A stretch of 64,000 nt of DNA from Paracoccaceae bacterium (GTDB lineage Bacteria > Pseudomonadota > Alphaproteobacteria > Rhodobacterales > Rhodobacteraceae): NCBI GenBank assembly GCA_006226775.1, contig SBGD01000015.1, forward strand, positions 1-64,000, in the 5' to 3' direction. The position numbers and the translations under genes were made by a program. Shown piece after piece: positions 46,179 through 60,154 of the stretch. The notes beneath the pieces are model-generated. The model made no database searches and was not told the origin of the DNA. It saw only the letters and a list, made by a program, of their open reading frames with translations. The first letter of the stretch is position 1, and every line of letters begins with the position of its first letter.

Positions 46179-47178
46179 CCGTGACCCGCCCCCGGCTGCT
46201 TGTCGTCCTGCTGAACTACCGAACCGCGCAGATGTGCATGCGTGCCGCCGAGGCCGCCGTCACCGCCATGGCGGGTCTCGACGCCGAGATGGTGATCGTC
46301 GACAACGACAGCGGCGACGGCTCGTTCGAGGAATTGCTCGCATTCCGCGCGGCCCGCGGCTGGCCGCATGTGCGGGTGCTGGCCTCGGGGCGCAACGGCG
46401 GCTTCGGCGCCGGCAACAACTTCGGCATCCGCGCCGGGCGCGCCGACGGGCAGCGCGCCGATTACGTCTATATCCTCAACTCCGATGCCTTCCCGGACCC
46501 CGTGGCCATCCGCACCCTGCTCGACTGGTGCGAGGCGCATCCCGCGACCGGCATCGCCGGCAGCTACATCCACGGCACCGAGGGCGAGGCGCATCTGACC
46601 GCCTTCCGCTTTCCCTCGATTGCCGGCGAATTCGAGCATTCCATGCGCTTCGGCCCGGTCTCGCGCCTGCTGGCGCACAAGCGGGTGCCGATGGACCTGC
46701 CGACCCGGCCCGCGCCGGTCGACTGGCTGGCCGGGGCCTCGATGATGCTGCGCAGCGAAATGCTCGACCGGATCGGGCTGTTCGACGAGACCTTCTTTCT
46801 CTACTTCGAGGAAACCGACCTCTGCCTGCGCGCCGCCCGCGACGGCTGGGACACCATCTATCACCCCGAAAGCCGGGTGGCGCATGTCGGCTCGGTCTCG
46901 ACCGGGATGAAGGACTGGCGGCGCATCCCGCAGTACTGGCTCGACAGCCGGCTGCATTACTTCACCAAGAACCACGGCGCGCTTTATGCGGCGCTGGCCA
47001 CGGCGGCGCATGTCACCGGCGGGGTGCTCTGGCGCATCCGCCGGGTGATCCAGCGCAAGCCGCCCGCCGATCCGCCGCATTTCCTGCGCGACCTGCTCAG
47101 CCATGCGCTGCGCGCCGCTGTCCGTCCCGCACCGGACACGGCACCGCCCGTCCCGCATCAACCCGCAAAGAGGCTGCC

Positions 47179-47182
<4 letters not shown>
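46175..47182 (+). CDS. Glycosyltransferase family 2 protein (rhamnosyltransferase-like)
   Basis: GT-A glycosyltransferase of 335 residues, WbbL/rhamnosyltransferase-like. It opens LLVVLLNYRTAQMC, then VIVDNDSGDGS, RNGGFGAGNNFGI, the DXD region YILNSDAFPDP, WLAGASMMLRSE and FFLYFEETDLCLRA, the usual order for this subgroup. The C-terminal 60 residues are basic and Pro-rich. It is locked between PKS and NRPS by four-base overlaps on both sides, so all three are made together. It may glycosylate the polyketide product or link it to the polysaccharide. Confidence 0.88.
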
Positions 47183-51741
<4,559 letters not shown>

Positions 51742-52028
51742 CCGGCGGGCAGAACACGAAGGCGTGACCCGGGGAGTCGGGGCAAAAGCCGGTGGCTTGG
51801 CCTAAAGTGCTGGATTGATTGTGAAAAAAGCTGTCAGGAAACGCATTGTTTCCGCCGAAATCGGGTTTGAAGGTGGCAAAAATGAGGCTTTTGAACTAAG
51901 TTTTTCCGGGGCATGAGAACTGGCGGGCTGCCCGGAAACGGGCCTGGAAACCGGCCCGGAAACGGACCGGGGCGGCAAGCGGCAAGACCGGATGAAACTG
52001 CCCTCGCGGGGGCGCGTGTTGGAGCGTA
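51742..52028 (+). promoter_or_regulatory. Intergenic region between the NRPS gene and wzz
   Basis: A 287-base gap, partly less GC-rich than its surroundings. It has an inverted repeat GGAAAC-gcatt-GTTTCC (51837-51853) and three near-identical 12-base tandem units (51931-51966) upstream of the wzz ribosome site. No gene or clear sigma-70 promoter is seen; the region probably holds the wzz promoter and an operator. Confidence 0.45.
51931..51966. repeat. Three tandem 12-base repeats upstream of wzz
   Basis: Units CCCGGAAACGGG, CCTGGAAACCGG and CCCGGAAACGGA follow each other directly. They share the core GGAAAC that also forms the inverted repeat 80 bases upstream, so the same protein might bind both. 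Confidence 0.75.
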
Positions 52029-53342
52029 ATGATGAATCAGTTGGGATCGTTCAGCGACCTGAAATCCGTGCTGCGCCGCCGGCTGCCGCTGATCCTGATG
52101 GTGACGCTGATCGGCTGCGCGCTCTCGGTCTATTTCGCCCTGCAACAGCCCAAGGTCTACGAGGCCATCGCGGTGGTCCAGATCGAGGACGCCAAGATCA
52201 TCGACACCCGCACCGGCCAGACCGACGCCGGGCATCGCCTGCAACTGATCGAACAGCGGATCATGGCGCGCGACAACGTGATCGAGGTGATCGAGGACTA
52301 CGAGCTCTATGCCGACCTCGACGAATCCATCGGCTTCAAGGTGGCGCTGTTCCGCCAGGCGACGACCATCACCCCGGTGATGGATTCGGCCCAGCCCTGG
52401 CTGACCAATGGCAGCCCGACCGGGCTGACCATCACCTTTGCCACCACCGATGCGCAAAAGGCCGCCGATGTCGCCAACGAGCTTCTGGCCCGCGTCGTCG
52501 ACCAGGGCCGCTCGCGCCAGGAGGACGAAACCGCCCAGGCTCTGGCCTTCTTCACCGGCGAGGAAACCCGTCTGACCGGCGAGATCCTGGTGCTCGAGCA
52601 GCAACTGGCCGAGTTCAAGCAGACCAATGCCGAGAGCCTGCCCGCCACCATCGTCGCCCAGCGCACCCGCCTCGACGCCCTGCGCCAGACCGAACTGGAC
52701 ATCGAGCGCGACATCATCCAGCTGGAAACCAACCCGCGCCGGACGCGCGAAGGCATCCTCGAGGCCCAGGTCGCGCAACTCGACCAGCAGCGCCGGCTGG
52801 TGCGCGAGCGGATTGCCGAGATCGAGGCCGCCCTTCTGGCCGCGCCGCAGGTCGAGCAGGAACTGAGCATCCTGACCCGCGAGCTTGACCAGCTGCGCGA
52901 GCAATTGCGCCAGGTCTCGACCCGCAAGGTCGAGGCAGAGACCAACCGCAGCCTGCAACAGCAGCAGCAGACCGAGCGTTTCGAGGTGCTCGAAACCGCG
53001 TTGGTGCCGGAATACCCGGTGTCGCGCAGCCGCAAGAAGACCGCGCTGATGGGCGGCATCGCCAGCGTCATCTTCGGCGTGGGCTTTGCGCTGATGCTGG
53101 AAATGCTGAACCCCGCCATCCGCAACGCCGCCCAGCTCGAGCGGGCGCTGGGCATCCAGACCGTGGTGACCATCCCGGTGGTGACCACCCGGCGCGAACG
53201 GCGTTTCCGCAAGCTGCTGGTGTTCGGCTGGATGCTGGGGCTGGCAGGGCTGATCGCGGCGGTGTTCCGGCTGATCAACGACCGGTGGCCCAATCTCGTC
53301 CCTTTTGACCAGGGCGATGGCCAGTTTGCCCGGCCGCAATAA
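52029..53342 (+). CDS. Wzz/GumC-family polysaccharide chain-length determinant
   Basis: 437-residue inner-membrane protein. A first helix at about 21-38, a long periplasmic coiled-coil (about 180-310, rich in Glu/Gln/Arg), then a proline-rich PEYPVSRSRKK turn before a second helix near 345. A third hydrophobic segment lies near 400-418, which is unusual. It sets the length of exported polysaccharide and would work with the separate CpsD-like ATPase. ATG 52029 has GGAG five bases upstream; a second ATG follows at once. The next gene is convergent, 24 bases away. Confidence 0.85.
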   Translation: MMNQLGSFSDLKSVLRRRLPLILMVTLIGCALSVYFALQQPKVYEAIAVVQIEDAKIIDTRTGQTDAGHRLQLIEQRIMARDNVIEVIEDYELYADLDESIGFKVALFRQATTITPVMDSAQPWLTNGSPTGLTITFATTDAQKAADVANELLARVVDQGRSRQEDETAQALAFFTGEETRLTGEILVLEQQLAEFKQTNAESLPATIVAQRTRLDALRQTELDIERDIIQLETNPRRTREGILEAQVAQLDQQRRLVRERIAEIEAALLAAPQVEQELSILTRELDQLREQLRQVSTRKVEAETNRSLQQQQQTERFEVLETALVPEYPVSRSRKKTALMGGIASVIFGVGFALMLEMLNPAIRNAAQLERALGIQTVVTIPVVTTRRERRFRKLLVFGWMLGLAGLIAAVFRLINDRWPNLVPFDQGDGQFARPQ

Positions 53343-53366
53343 CCCCGTTCCCGGGCCGGGAGGGCG

Positions 53367-54785
53367 TCAGTAGCCGTAGTTCTGGCTGGTGTCGTCCTCC
53401 GACTTGTTGAGAACCACGCCCAGCAGCGGCGTGTCGGTGCCCAGCCGTCTTTCGACGTCGCGGACCTGTTGCGGCCTGGTCATGCCGCCGCCGACCACCA
53501 GGATGATGCCGTCATAAAGCGGCCGCGCGGCCAGCACGTCGTCATTGACCAGCGCCGGCGGCATGTCGAGCAGCACGACATCCGGTTTCAGCGCCGCTTC
53601 CATCGCGTCGAGTGTCCTTGCCGTCATGCCGTCCTGCAGCAATTCGGCGGCAAATTCCTCGCGCCGGGTGTTGAAGCCGAAGGCCACGTTGTCGCCGATC
53701 TTGTGCGGGTTGCGGCCGGGACGGCGCAGGAAGTCCTCGGCGGGCATCTGGCCCGACAGGAAATCGGCGATCGCCGGGGAATTGGCGACATTCATCGTCT
53801 TCGCCAGCGCCGGATGCCGCATGTCGAGGTCCAGGACCACGGTGCGGCAATTGCCCTGTCGCGACAGCGACAGCGCAAGGTTGGCGGCCATGAAGGTCTT
53901 GCCGCAGCCCTCGGTGGGCGAGGTCACGGCGACGCGGCTCCAGCCATTGTCGCGCAGCGCCTTGAGCAGCTTGGTGCGCAACACGTCAAAGCTGGAATGC
54001 ACCGGGTCTTCGCGCGTGGCGGTGACGATCCGGTTGCGCTCCAGCTTGCGGGCGTCGATGGGAAACTTGCGAATCCGGGTCCAGGGGTCCGGTGCTTCGA
54101 CCTCGGGTTCCACCACTTCGGGGGTCGCAGGATTGGCCTGGGCCACAACCGGTTCGGCCACGGGTGCAACCGGTTCAGGCTCCGCCGCGACAGGTTCGGG
54201 CGCGGGTGCGCTCGGTTCAGGCGCCGCCGCCACCGGCTCGACCACGCTCTCCACCGGATCGGGTTCGGCAGGCGGCAGGTCCGGCATGGCGAGAGGTTCC
54301 GGCGGCATCTCTACCGCCGCCGTCTCTTGCCTCTCTGCCGGTGCCACATCCGCAACCGGCGCAGGCGCGTCGTCCTGCGGGGCGACCAATGGCGCGGGCG
54401 GCTCGGGCGCGGCCTCGACCGGATCGACCGGGCCGGGCCGGCGCACCCGTTTCACCCGGTAGGTGATCGGCCGGGTCGGGGTGACAGGGGGCGAAGGCTC
54501 CGGTTCCGGCGCGGGGGCCTCTGCCGCTTCCGGTGTCTCTGCCTTCGGGGCAGGCGTCTCGGGCGGTTTCGGCTCGGGTTCGGCGGTCACCGGATCGGCC
54601 TCGAGTTCCAGCAGCGCCGGGTCGATCTCGCGCGCGCGGCGGGCGGGCCGCTTCGGCGCGGGCTCAGTCGGCGCGACAGCAGGCTCGGACAGGCGAATCG
54701 GCCCGGACAGGGCCGGTTTCGGCTCCGGTCCTCCGGCATCGCGTGCCGCCCGCTTCTTTCGTGTCCAGCGTTTTTCCATGGTCAT
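53367..54785 (-). CDS. CpsD/CapB-family tyrosine-protein kinase with long disordered N-terminus
   Basis: 472-residue protein. The C-terminal 220 residues are a P-loop BY-kinase/ATPase: TSPTEGCGKTFMAAN (Lys296 of the Walker A), VVLDLDMRHPALA (Walker A-prime) and VVLLDMPPALVNDD (Walker B). The end is SQNYGY, a short Tyr tail for autophosphorylation. Residues about 30-245 are almost all Pro, Glu, Ala and Val (AEPEPVAPVAEP type), far longer than in usual CpsD proteins, and probably disordered. It pairs functionally with the Wzz-like protein, although on the opposite strand. The start is ATG 54785; ATG 54779 is possible. Confidence 0.85.
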   Translation of the reverse strand: MTMEKRWTRKKRAARDAGGPEPKPALSGPIRLSEPAVAPTEPAPKRPARRAREIDPALLELEADPVTAEPEPKPPETPAPKAETPEAAEAPAPEPEPSPPVTPTRPITYRVKRVRRPGPVDPVEAAPEPPAPLVAPQDDAPAPVADVAPAERQETAAVEMPPEPLAMPDLPPAEPDPVESVVEPVAAAPEPSAPAPEPVAAEPEPVAPVAEPVVAQANPATPEVVEPEVEAPDPWTRIRKFPIDARKLERNRIVTATREDPVHSSFDVLRTKLLKALRDNGWSRVAVTSPTEGCGKTFMAANLALSLSRQGNCRTVVLDLDMRHPALAKTMNVANSPAIADFLSGQMPAEDFLRRPGRNPHKIGDNVAFGFNTRREEFAAELLQDGMTARTLDAMEAALKPDVVLLDMPPALVNDDVLAARPLYDGIILVVGGGMTRPQQVRDVERRLGTDTPLLGVVLNKSEDDTSQNYGY

Positions 54786-54881
54786 CTGCCCGTGCCGGGT
54801 TGTCCCGGTCCTGTTCGCACCTGCTTCCGCGCCAGAGGACACCAAAAATCGGGCAGAATTGCGCCCATTCAGCGGTTCTCC

Positions 54882-56969
54882 TCAGAAACCGAAGAGATTG
54901 GCATCCCGGATCGCCTTGTCAACAAAGCGCGCGCGGTCGCTCTCGGGCTGCCAGCCCAGCAGGGTTTTCGGCCGGGCATTGTCGAACGGCGACAGATGCG
55001 CCCGGCTCTTCCAGTCCCGAAGCGAGGCCCGCACCGCCCCCTTGCGCCCCAGCACATGGCGTTTCAGCCGGTATTTCACCGCATCCGCCGCCCAGAACAG
55101 GTGCAGGTTGCCCGGGCGCACCGTGATCCGCGCGCCCAGCGCGGCATGAATGGCGTCGAAATAGTCCCGCGCGCTCATCATCGGCTCACCCACGAGGTTG
55201 AAACTCTCGCCTATCGCCTCGGGGTGGTCCCCCATGGCGATCAGCCCGTCGCAGACATCGCCGATCAGCACGAAGGGCAGGATATTGCGGCCCTTGCCCC
55301 AGATCCTGACCGCCCCCGCCCCGTGCCAGCGCCCGATGCCCCAATGCTGCAGCGGCCCGCCGGGGCCGACGACGATGCCGGGCCGGGCGATGGTCAGCGG
55401 CAGGCCGGTCTCGCGGTGCATCTGCAGCAACTGCCGCTCGCATTCCGCCTTGGACCGCGCATAGAGGTTGCGGTCGGACATGTCCTCGGCAAAGCCGGTC
55501 GCCTCGGTGATCCGCTGCCCCGGGTCGGACATGTCGTAGGAGGCGATGGTGCCGGTATAGACCAGCCGCTTGACCCCCGCCTCCTGCGCCGCCCGCGCGA
55601 TGCCCAGGGCGACACCGACATCGTTTTCCAGCGCCGCCTCCCAGGTGGTCTCCAGCGACCGGGCGAGGTTGTAGATCACCTCGATCCCCGCCATCGCCGC
55701 GCGCAGGCCGTCGGCGTCCTTCAGCGAGACACCCATGGTCTCGACCTGGTCGGGCAGATCGGCGAATGGCCCGATGCGCCCGCGCGACAGCACCCGCACA
55801 TCCTCGCCCCGCGCCACCAGCGCCCGGGTCAGGTGCCGCCCGATAAAGCCGGTGCCGCCGATCACCAGCGCCCTGGGCTGCGGCTTGCGGCTTTGCGCCG
55901 GGATATGCGGCGCCTTGAGGTGCGGCAGCCTGTCCAGCGTCGCCTCGAGCGCGCGCGCCACTTCCAGCCCCGCTTCGGGGCCGAAGCGCGCATCCACCGG
56001 TTGGCCGGATTTCGCGGCTGCGTGGAAGGCCGCGACGGTGCCCTGGAACGACAGCGCATAGGCCGATTTGCGGTTCAGCGACACCAGTTGCCGGGCGCCA
56101 TTCACCATGCCTTCGCGCAGGTGCTGCCCGGCCAGCGCCATCTGGTGCAGAAACGGGTTGGCGACGATATCGGCGGTATTCTCGCGGTGCACCACCAGCG
56201 CGTCGCTGGCATAATCCAGCCGCGCCATGCCCGAGGATCCGCGGACCGTCACCGAGCGGTCATCCATGATCTCGACCAGCGAGATGTTGAAACTCACGTC
56301 GACCTCGCCCGCCCGGGCAAAGACGCGCCAGACCTGCGGGCGTTCGCCCATGCCGGGCAGGTCCACCGGCCTGCCGACCTCCAGGTGCCGGATCTCCACC
56401 GGACCGAACAGATCGACCGCGAAGGCCACCAGGTGCGGCCCCAGTTCCAGCAACAGGTTGCCGGGTTCGCGCAGCAGCCAGAGCCCGTAGGGCCCCGACC
56501 TCAGCGGCGCCAGCGGGAAGTGCCAGTTGATCTCGGCCTGTGCCACGCGCCCCAAGCGGCCCTCCGCAACCATGCTCTTCAGCCGCCGATACCCTGGAAT
56601 GCCGAGGAAATTATGCCCCGAGGCCAGAACCTTGCCCGACCGCTTCGCCGCCTCCGCCATGCGTTCCATCTCGGCCAGGGACAGCGCCACCGGCTTTTCG
56701 ACCAGGCAATGCAGCCCGGCCTCCAGGCATTGCACCGCGAGATCCGCGTGAAGCTGCGGCGGCGTGCAGATATGCACCGCATCCACCGCCCCGGCGGCAA
56801 TCATCGCCTCGACCGAGGTGAAGACCTGCGCCCCATGCGCCCCGGCCAGCGCCTCTGCCGCCTCCCGCGACAGATCGCAGACCGCCGCCACCTGTGCCGC
56901 GCCGGTCGTGCGCAGCGCATCCGCGTGCCAGTCCGCGATATAGCCCGCGCCGATGATACCCGCTCTCAT
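54882..56969 (-). CDS. Fused Gfo/Idh/MocA oxidoreductase - NAD-dependent epimerase/dehydratase
   Basis: 695-residue two-enzyme protein. Residues 1 to about 350 are a Gfo/Idh/MocA oxidoreductase with the Rossmann loop GIIGAGYIADWHA and the CLVEKPVAL motif holding the catalytic Lys. A short Pro-rich linker (KAPHIPAQSRKPQ) leads to an extended short-chain epimerase/dehydratase at about 366-690, with GGTGFIGRH (370-378) and NLYARSKAE (Tyr-x3-Lys). The linker means two NAD-dependent steps on the same nucleotide or carrier-linked sugar are likely. The order is oxidoreductase then epimerase. It ends an operon with the GT2 gene seven bases upstream. Confidence 0.9.
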   Translation of the reverse strand: MRAGIIGAGYIADWHADALRTTGAAQVAAVCDLSREAAEALAGAHGAQVFTSVEAMIAAGAVDAVHICTPPQLHADLAVQCLEAGLHCLVEKPVALSLAEMERMAEAAKRSGKVLASGHNFLGIPGYRRLKSMVAEGRLGRVAQAEINWHFPLAPLRSGPYGLWLLREPGNLLLELGPHLVAFAVDLFGPVEIRHLEVGRPVDLPGMGERPQVWRVFARAGEVDVSFNISLVEIMDDRSVTVRGSSGMARLDYASDALVVHRENTADIVANPFLHQMALAGQHLREGMVNGARQLVSLNRKSAYALSFQGTVAAFHAAAKSGQPVDARFGPEAGLEVARALEATLDRLPHLKAPHIPAQSRKPQPRALVIGGTGFIGRHLTRALVARGEDVRVLSRGRIGPFADLPDQVETMGVSLKDADGLRAAMAGIEVIYNLARSLETTWEAALENDVGVALGIARAAQEAGVKRLVYTGTIASYDMSDPGQRITEATGFAEDMSDRNLYARSKAECERQLLQMHRETGLPLTIARPGIVVGPGGPLQHWGIGRWHGAGAVRIWGKGRNILPFVLIGDVCDGLIAMGDHPEAIGESFNLVGEPMMSARDYFDAIHAALGARITVRPGNLHLFWAADAVKYRLKRHVLGRKGAVRASLRDWKSRAHLSPFDNARPKTLLGWQPESDRARFVDKAIRDANLFGF

Positions 56970-56976
56970 GTCACCC

Positions 56977-57951
56977 TCACTTGTACTCGATAATCCGCAT
57001 GTCCCGCCCCCGCAGGCGCCGCAGATGAAACCGCAGCATGCCCAGCAGGTTGGGCACTTTCGACAGGGTCAGATAGGCGGCCTGATGCCATGCCGCGCGT
57101 GGCTCCAACCCGTCGTGCCGCATCAACCCGCGCGCCGTTCGGGCCCAGGACGCCCCATATGCCAAGACCACCAGTGCCGTCAGCCAGGGCGACAGGCCCA
57201 GGCCGATGAGCGCCAGCAAGGGCGCGAAGAGGCCCCAGCCCCAGGCCCGCAGCCGCTCGCGCCGGAAATACTCCGGATGCAGGTGCCCGACCTGGGCAAA
57301 GCCATGCCCGGTGCGCACCGCCCGCTGCCACCATTGCGCCACGCGCGTCATCGCCGCATCGTGCCGCGTCATCTCGACCGGGATGCGCCGCAGCCGCCAG
57401 CCCGCCTTGCGCAAACGGCAGCACAATTCGTCATCCTCCGCCGCAATCACCGTCGCGTCGAAGCCGCCCGCCTCGACGTAAGCCCGTCGCCGCACCATCA
57501 TGTCGCCGCCACAGGCCAGGATCTCGCCCGCCGGTCGGTGCCATTCCACGTCCGCCATGGCGTTGAACACCGAGACCTCCGGCGCCACTTCCCGCCGCCA
57601 GCCGGTCACCAACCCGCAGCCCTCGTCCGCCAGCAATGCCGCCCGCCCCGCATCCATCCAGCCCGGCGCGATGACGCAATCGCCGTCGATGAATTGCACC
57701 ACCTCCGCCGCGCCGCCGGTGGCCTCGAGGTGCAAAAACCCCGCGTGCCGCGCCCGCGCCGCGGTGAAGGGCTGTGCCGGGTCGAGATGCACCACCTCGG
57801 CCCCGGCGCGTTCCGCCTCCGCCACGCTGTCATCGCTGGAGCCGCTGTCGACATAGACCACGCGCCGCGCCTGCCCCTGCGCCGAGGCGAGGCAGCGCAC
57901 CAGCCGCGCGCCCTCGTTGCGGCCGATCAGGATCAGGTCGACGGCGCTCAT
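56977..57951 (-). CDS. Glycosyltransferase family 2 protein
   Basis: GT-A enzyme of 324 residues. It opens VDLILIGRNEGARLVRCL, then VVYVDSGSSDDSV, the DXD-like VVQFIDGDCVI, and FDATVIAAEDDELCCRL. One or two hydrophobic segments lie near 240-265. This matches GT2 proteins of exopolysaccharide gene sets. ATG 57951 overlaps the GT4 stop by four bases. It adds a sugar to the growing lipid-linked glycan. Confidence 0.88.
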   Translation of the reverse strand: MSAVDLILIGRNEGARLVRCLASAQGQARRVVYVDSGSSDDSVAEAERAGAEVVHLDPAQPFTAARARHAGFLHLEATGGAAEVVQFIDGDCVIAPGWMDAGRAALLADEGCGLVTGWRREVAPEVSVFNAMADVEWHRPAGEILACGGDMMVRRRAYVEAGGFDATVIAAEDDELCCRLRKAGWRLRRIPVEMTRHDAAMTRVAQWWQRAVRTGHGFAQVGHLHPEYFRRERLRAWGWGLFAPLLALIGLGLSPWLTALVVLAYGASWARTARGLMRHDGLEPRAAWHQAAYLTLSKVPNLLGMLRFHLRRLRGRDMRIIEYK

Positions 57952-59189
57952 GGCCGCTTGCCCGGCTGGGCGGTCGCCTCGGCATAGACCTCGAAGAGCC
58001 GCCCGAGCCAGACCGTTTCCTTGCCGATGTCGAAATCCTCCTCGACCTTGGCCCGCCCCGCCGCGCCCATCCGGGCCCGCCGCTCGGGGTCTTCCAGCAC
58101 GCGGGTGATCGCCTCGACCAGGGTCAGCGCATCGCCGGGATGGACCAGGAAGCCCGATACGCCGTCTTCCACCAGTTCGCGCACCCCGGCCACCGAGGTG
58201 GCGATCACCGGGCGCCCGGCGGCCATCGCCTCCATCAGCACCACCGGCACGCCCTCGGCAAAGCTGGGCAGGACCAGCGCGTCGGTGTGTCTGAGCGCTT
58301 CGGCCACCTCCGCCTGGCTCTTGTAGCCGGCAAACGCCACCATCTCCCGCAGCCCCAGGTCCGCCGCGTCGCGTTCCAGCCGCGCGCGTTCCGGCCCGTC
58401 GCCGATCAGGGTCACCTGCAGGTCGGGCATCCGGGGCTGCAGAAATGCCAGCGCCTCGAGCAGCACCGGGATGCCCTTGACCGCCGCCAGCCGCCCGACG
58501 AACATCAGGTGCGGCGGGCCGTCACGCGGCGCGGGGTCATAGCGCGCGGGCTCGATCCCGCAATGCACGATATGCAGCTTGTCCCATTGGCTGCGCGGGC
58601 TGAACAACATGGCCTGCGCCCGGCAGAACTCCGAGATACAGGCCACGAAACGCGCCCGGGCGATCTTTTCGTCCAGCCGCCAGTGCTCGGGCGCAAAGAA
58701 GATGTCCGGCCCGTGCAGGGTGAAACTGTAGGGCACGCCGGACAGTTCCGAGGCCAGCATCGCCACGGTGCAACTGGCCTTGGCGATATGGTTGTGCAGA
58801 TGGGCAATGCCCTCGCGCCGTATGAAATGCGCAAGGATCAGCGCCTCGGCGAAGTAGAACATCTGCCACAGCCCGGCGCGGACCCCGCCCGGCGCGACCC
58901 GCCAGGCCAGCGCCAGCGCGCGGGCAAAGCGCCCCGGATGGCGCATTGCATGCAGCGTCGCGCAGCCCAGGTGCAGCGGCTTCATCGCCGCTTCCAGCAC
59001 GTGAAAGGTTGCCGCGGCCTCGGCGATCTGCTCCGCGCCGACCAGGTGCTCCGGCCCGGTGCGCCGGATCGAGCAGGTCCGCACGGTGATCCCCTGCGCC
59101 CGCAACGCCGCCACCTCGCGCTGGATGAAGGTATCGGTGGCGCGGGGGTATTCGCCGGTCAGATAGGCGATGGGGCCGGGGCGCGTCAT
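57948..59189 (-). CDS. Glycosyltransferase family 4 protein (colanic-acid/EPS type)
   Basis: GT-B glycosyltransferase of 413 residues. IAYLTGEYPRATDTFIQREV is the EPS-type opening, then HLHNHIAKASCTVAML, SFTLHGPDIF, FVGRLAAVKGIPVLLEAL and the E-x7-E loop SFAEGVPVVLMEAMAAGRP. ATG 59189 overlaps the epimerase stop by ATGA, and its own stop overlaps the GT2 start. The donor sugar cannot be told. Confidence 0.9.
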   Translation of the reverse strand: MTRPGPIAYLTGEYPRATDTFIQREVAALRAQGITVRTCSIRRTGPEHLVGAEQIAEAAATFHVLEAAMKPLHLGCATLHAMRHPGRFARALALAWRVAPGGVRAGLWQMFYFAEALILAHFIRREGIAHLHNHIAKASCTVAMLASELSGVPYSFTLHGPDIFFAPEHWRLDEKIARARFVACISEFCRAQAMLFSPRSQWDKLHIVHCGIEPARYDPAPRDGPPHLMFVGRLAAVKGIPVLLEALAFLQPRMPDLQVTLIGDGPERARLERDAADLGLREMVAFAGYKSQAEVAEALRHTDALVLPSFAEGVPVVLMEAMAAGRPVIATSVAGVRELVEDGVSGFLVHPGDALTLVEAITRVLEDPERRARMGAAGRAKVEEDFDIGKETVWLGRLFEVYAEATAQPGKRP

Positions 59190-60154
59190 GTGACGTGACC
59201 GTTCTGCGCCGCGTGCATCAGCGCCTCGAAGCCCTGCGCCTGGCGCAGCCCCAGCACCTCGCGCATCCGGCTGTTGTCATAGGAGACCGGCAGGAACCGC
59301 GCGCGCAAAACCGCCGGGTTCATCAGCCCCGGCACCCGCGACGGCCCGGCCAGCCGCGTGGTGAGCCCGGCCAGCGGCAGCATCCAGCGCCAGCCCAGCG
59401 GCAGGGTCAGGCGCGGCCCGGGATGCAGCGCCTTGAGAAAGCGCCGCCGGTCGGGCAGATCCTCGTCCAGCAGGTTGATCGGCCCGGTCGCCGGCCGCTC
59501 TCCCGCGGCAACCAGCGCCTGGGCGCAGGTCGAGACATGGGCCAGCGGGATCTGCCCGCGATTGCCCAGCCTGAGCAGCACCCCGCCCCGGGGCAGTCCG
59601 AGATGCGCATTCCAGAGCCGCCCCGGCCCGAAAACCGCCCCCGCGCGCAGGATCGTCAGCCGCAATCCGGCGTCACGCGCCGCCTGTTGCACCAGCACCT
59701 CCTGCGCGCGTTTCGCCCGTGCATAGGTGTCGGCGCGGCCCTCCACGTCGATCAGCGGCGTGGTCTCGGTGATCAGGTCGCCGGGCGCGACAGCCCCCAT
59801 GTCATAGACCGCGATCGAGCTCAGGTGCACCAGCTTGCCGCCCTTCGGCATCGCCGCCAGAAGCCGCTCGGTCGCGGCCAGCGTGTCGCGGGCATGGGCG
59901 CGCGCATCGCCCGACAGCGAGGCGGCGAGATGCAGCACCACGTCCGCCCGCGCGCATACCGCCTCGAGCCCCGCGCCCTCGGCCAGGTCGCAGGTCAGCA
60001 CCTCGATCCCGGCATCCTCGCGCCAGACACCCGGCACCGCGGCGTCGGACCGGGTCACGGCGAGCACCGCGTGGCCCTTGCGCCGCGCCTCGGCGACGGT
60101 GGCGCGCCCGACATAGCCGGTGGCGCCGGTGATCAGCAGGGTCAGCGCGCCCAT
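59186..60154 (-). CDS. NAD-dependent epimerase/dehydratase family protein
   Basis: 322-residue extended SDR. It has the N-terminal GATGYVGRATV loop, VVLHLAASLSGD, LVHLSSIAVYD (Ser), TYARAKRAQE (Tyr-x3-Lys) and RAGAVFGPG. It resembles the epimerase half of the fused protein at 54882, though the two are clearly diverged. It probably modifies a nucleotide or carrier-linked sugar. It overlaps the upstream oxidoreductase gene by 13 bases, so the two proteins are made together. Confidence 0.88.
   Translation of the reverse strand: MGALTLLITGATGYVGRATVAEARRKGHAVLAVTRSDAAVPGVWREDAGIEVLTCDLAEGAGLEAVCARADVVLHLAASLSGDARAHARDTLAATERLLAAMPKGGKLVHLSSIAVYDMGAVAPGDLITETTPLIDVEGRADTYARAKRAQEVLVQQAARDAGLRLTILRAGAVFGPGRLWNAHLGLPRGGVLLRLGNRGQIPLAHVSTCAQALVAAGERPATGPINLLDEDLPDRRRFLKALHPGPRLTLPLGWRWMLPLAGLTTRLAGPSRVPGLMNPAVLRARFLPVSYDNSRMREVLGLRQAQGFEALMHAAQNGHVT

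Noticed and set aside
45844-47178. Upstream extension of the NRPS open frame as an additional domain
   Set aside because: It overlaps the PKS thioesterase and the GT2 gene in another frame; conserved NRPS sequence begins exactly at the ATG that overlaps the GT2 stop.
53469-56993. 1174-codon plus-strand open frame opposite the kinase and fused enzyme
   Set aside because: His/Arg/Pro-rich shadow of the minus-strand genes.
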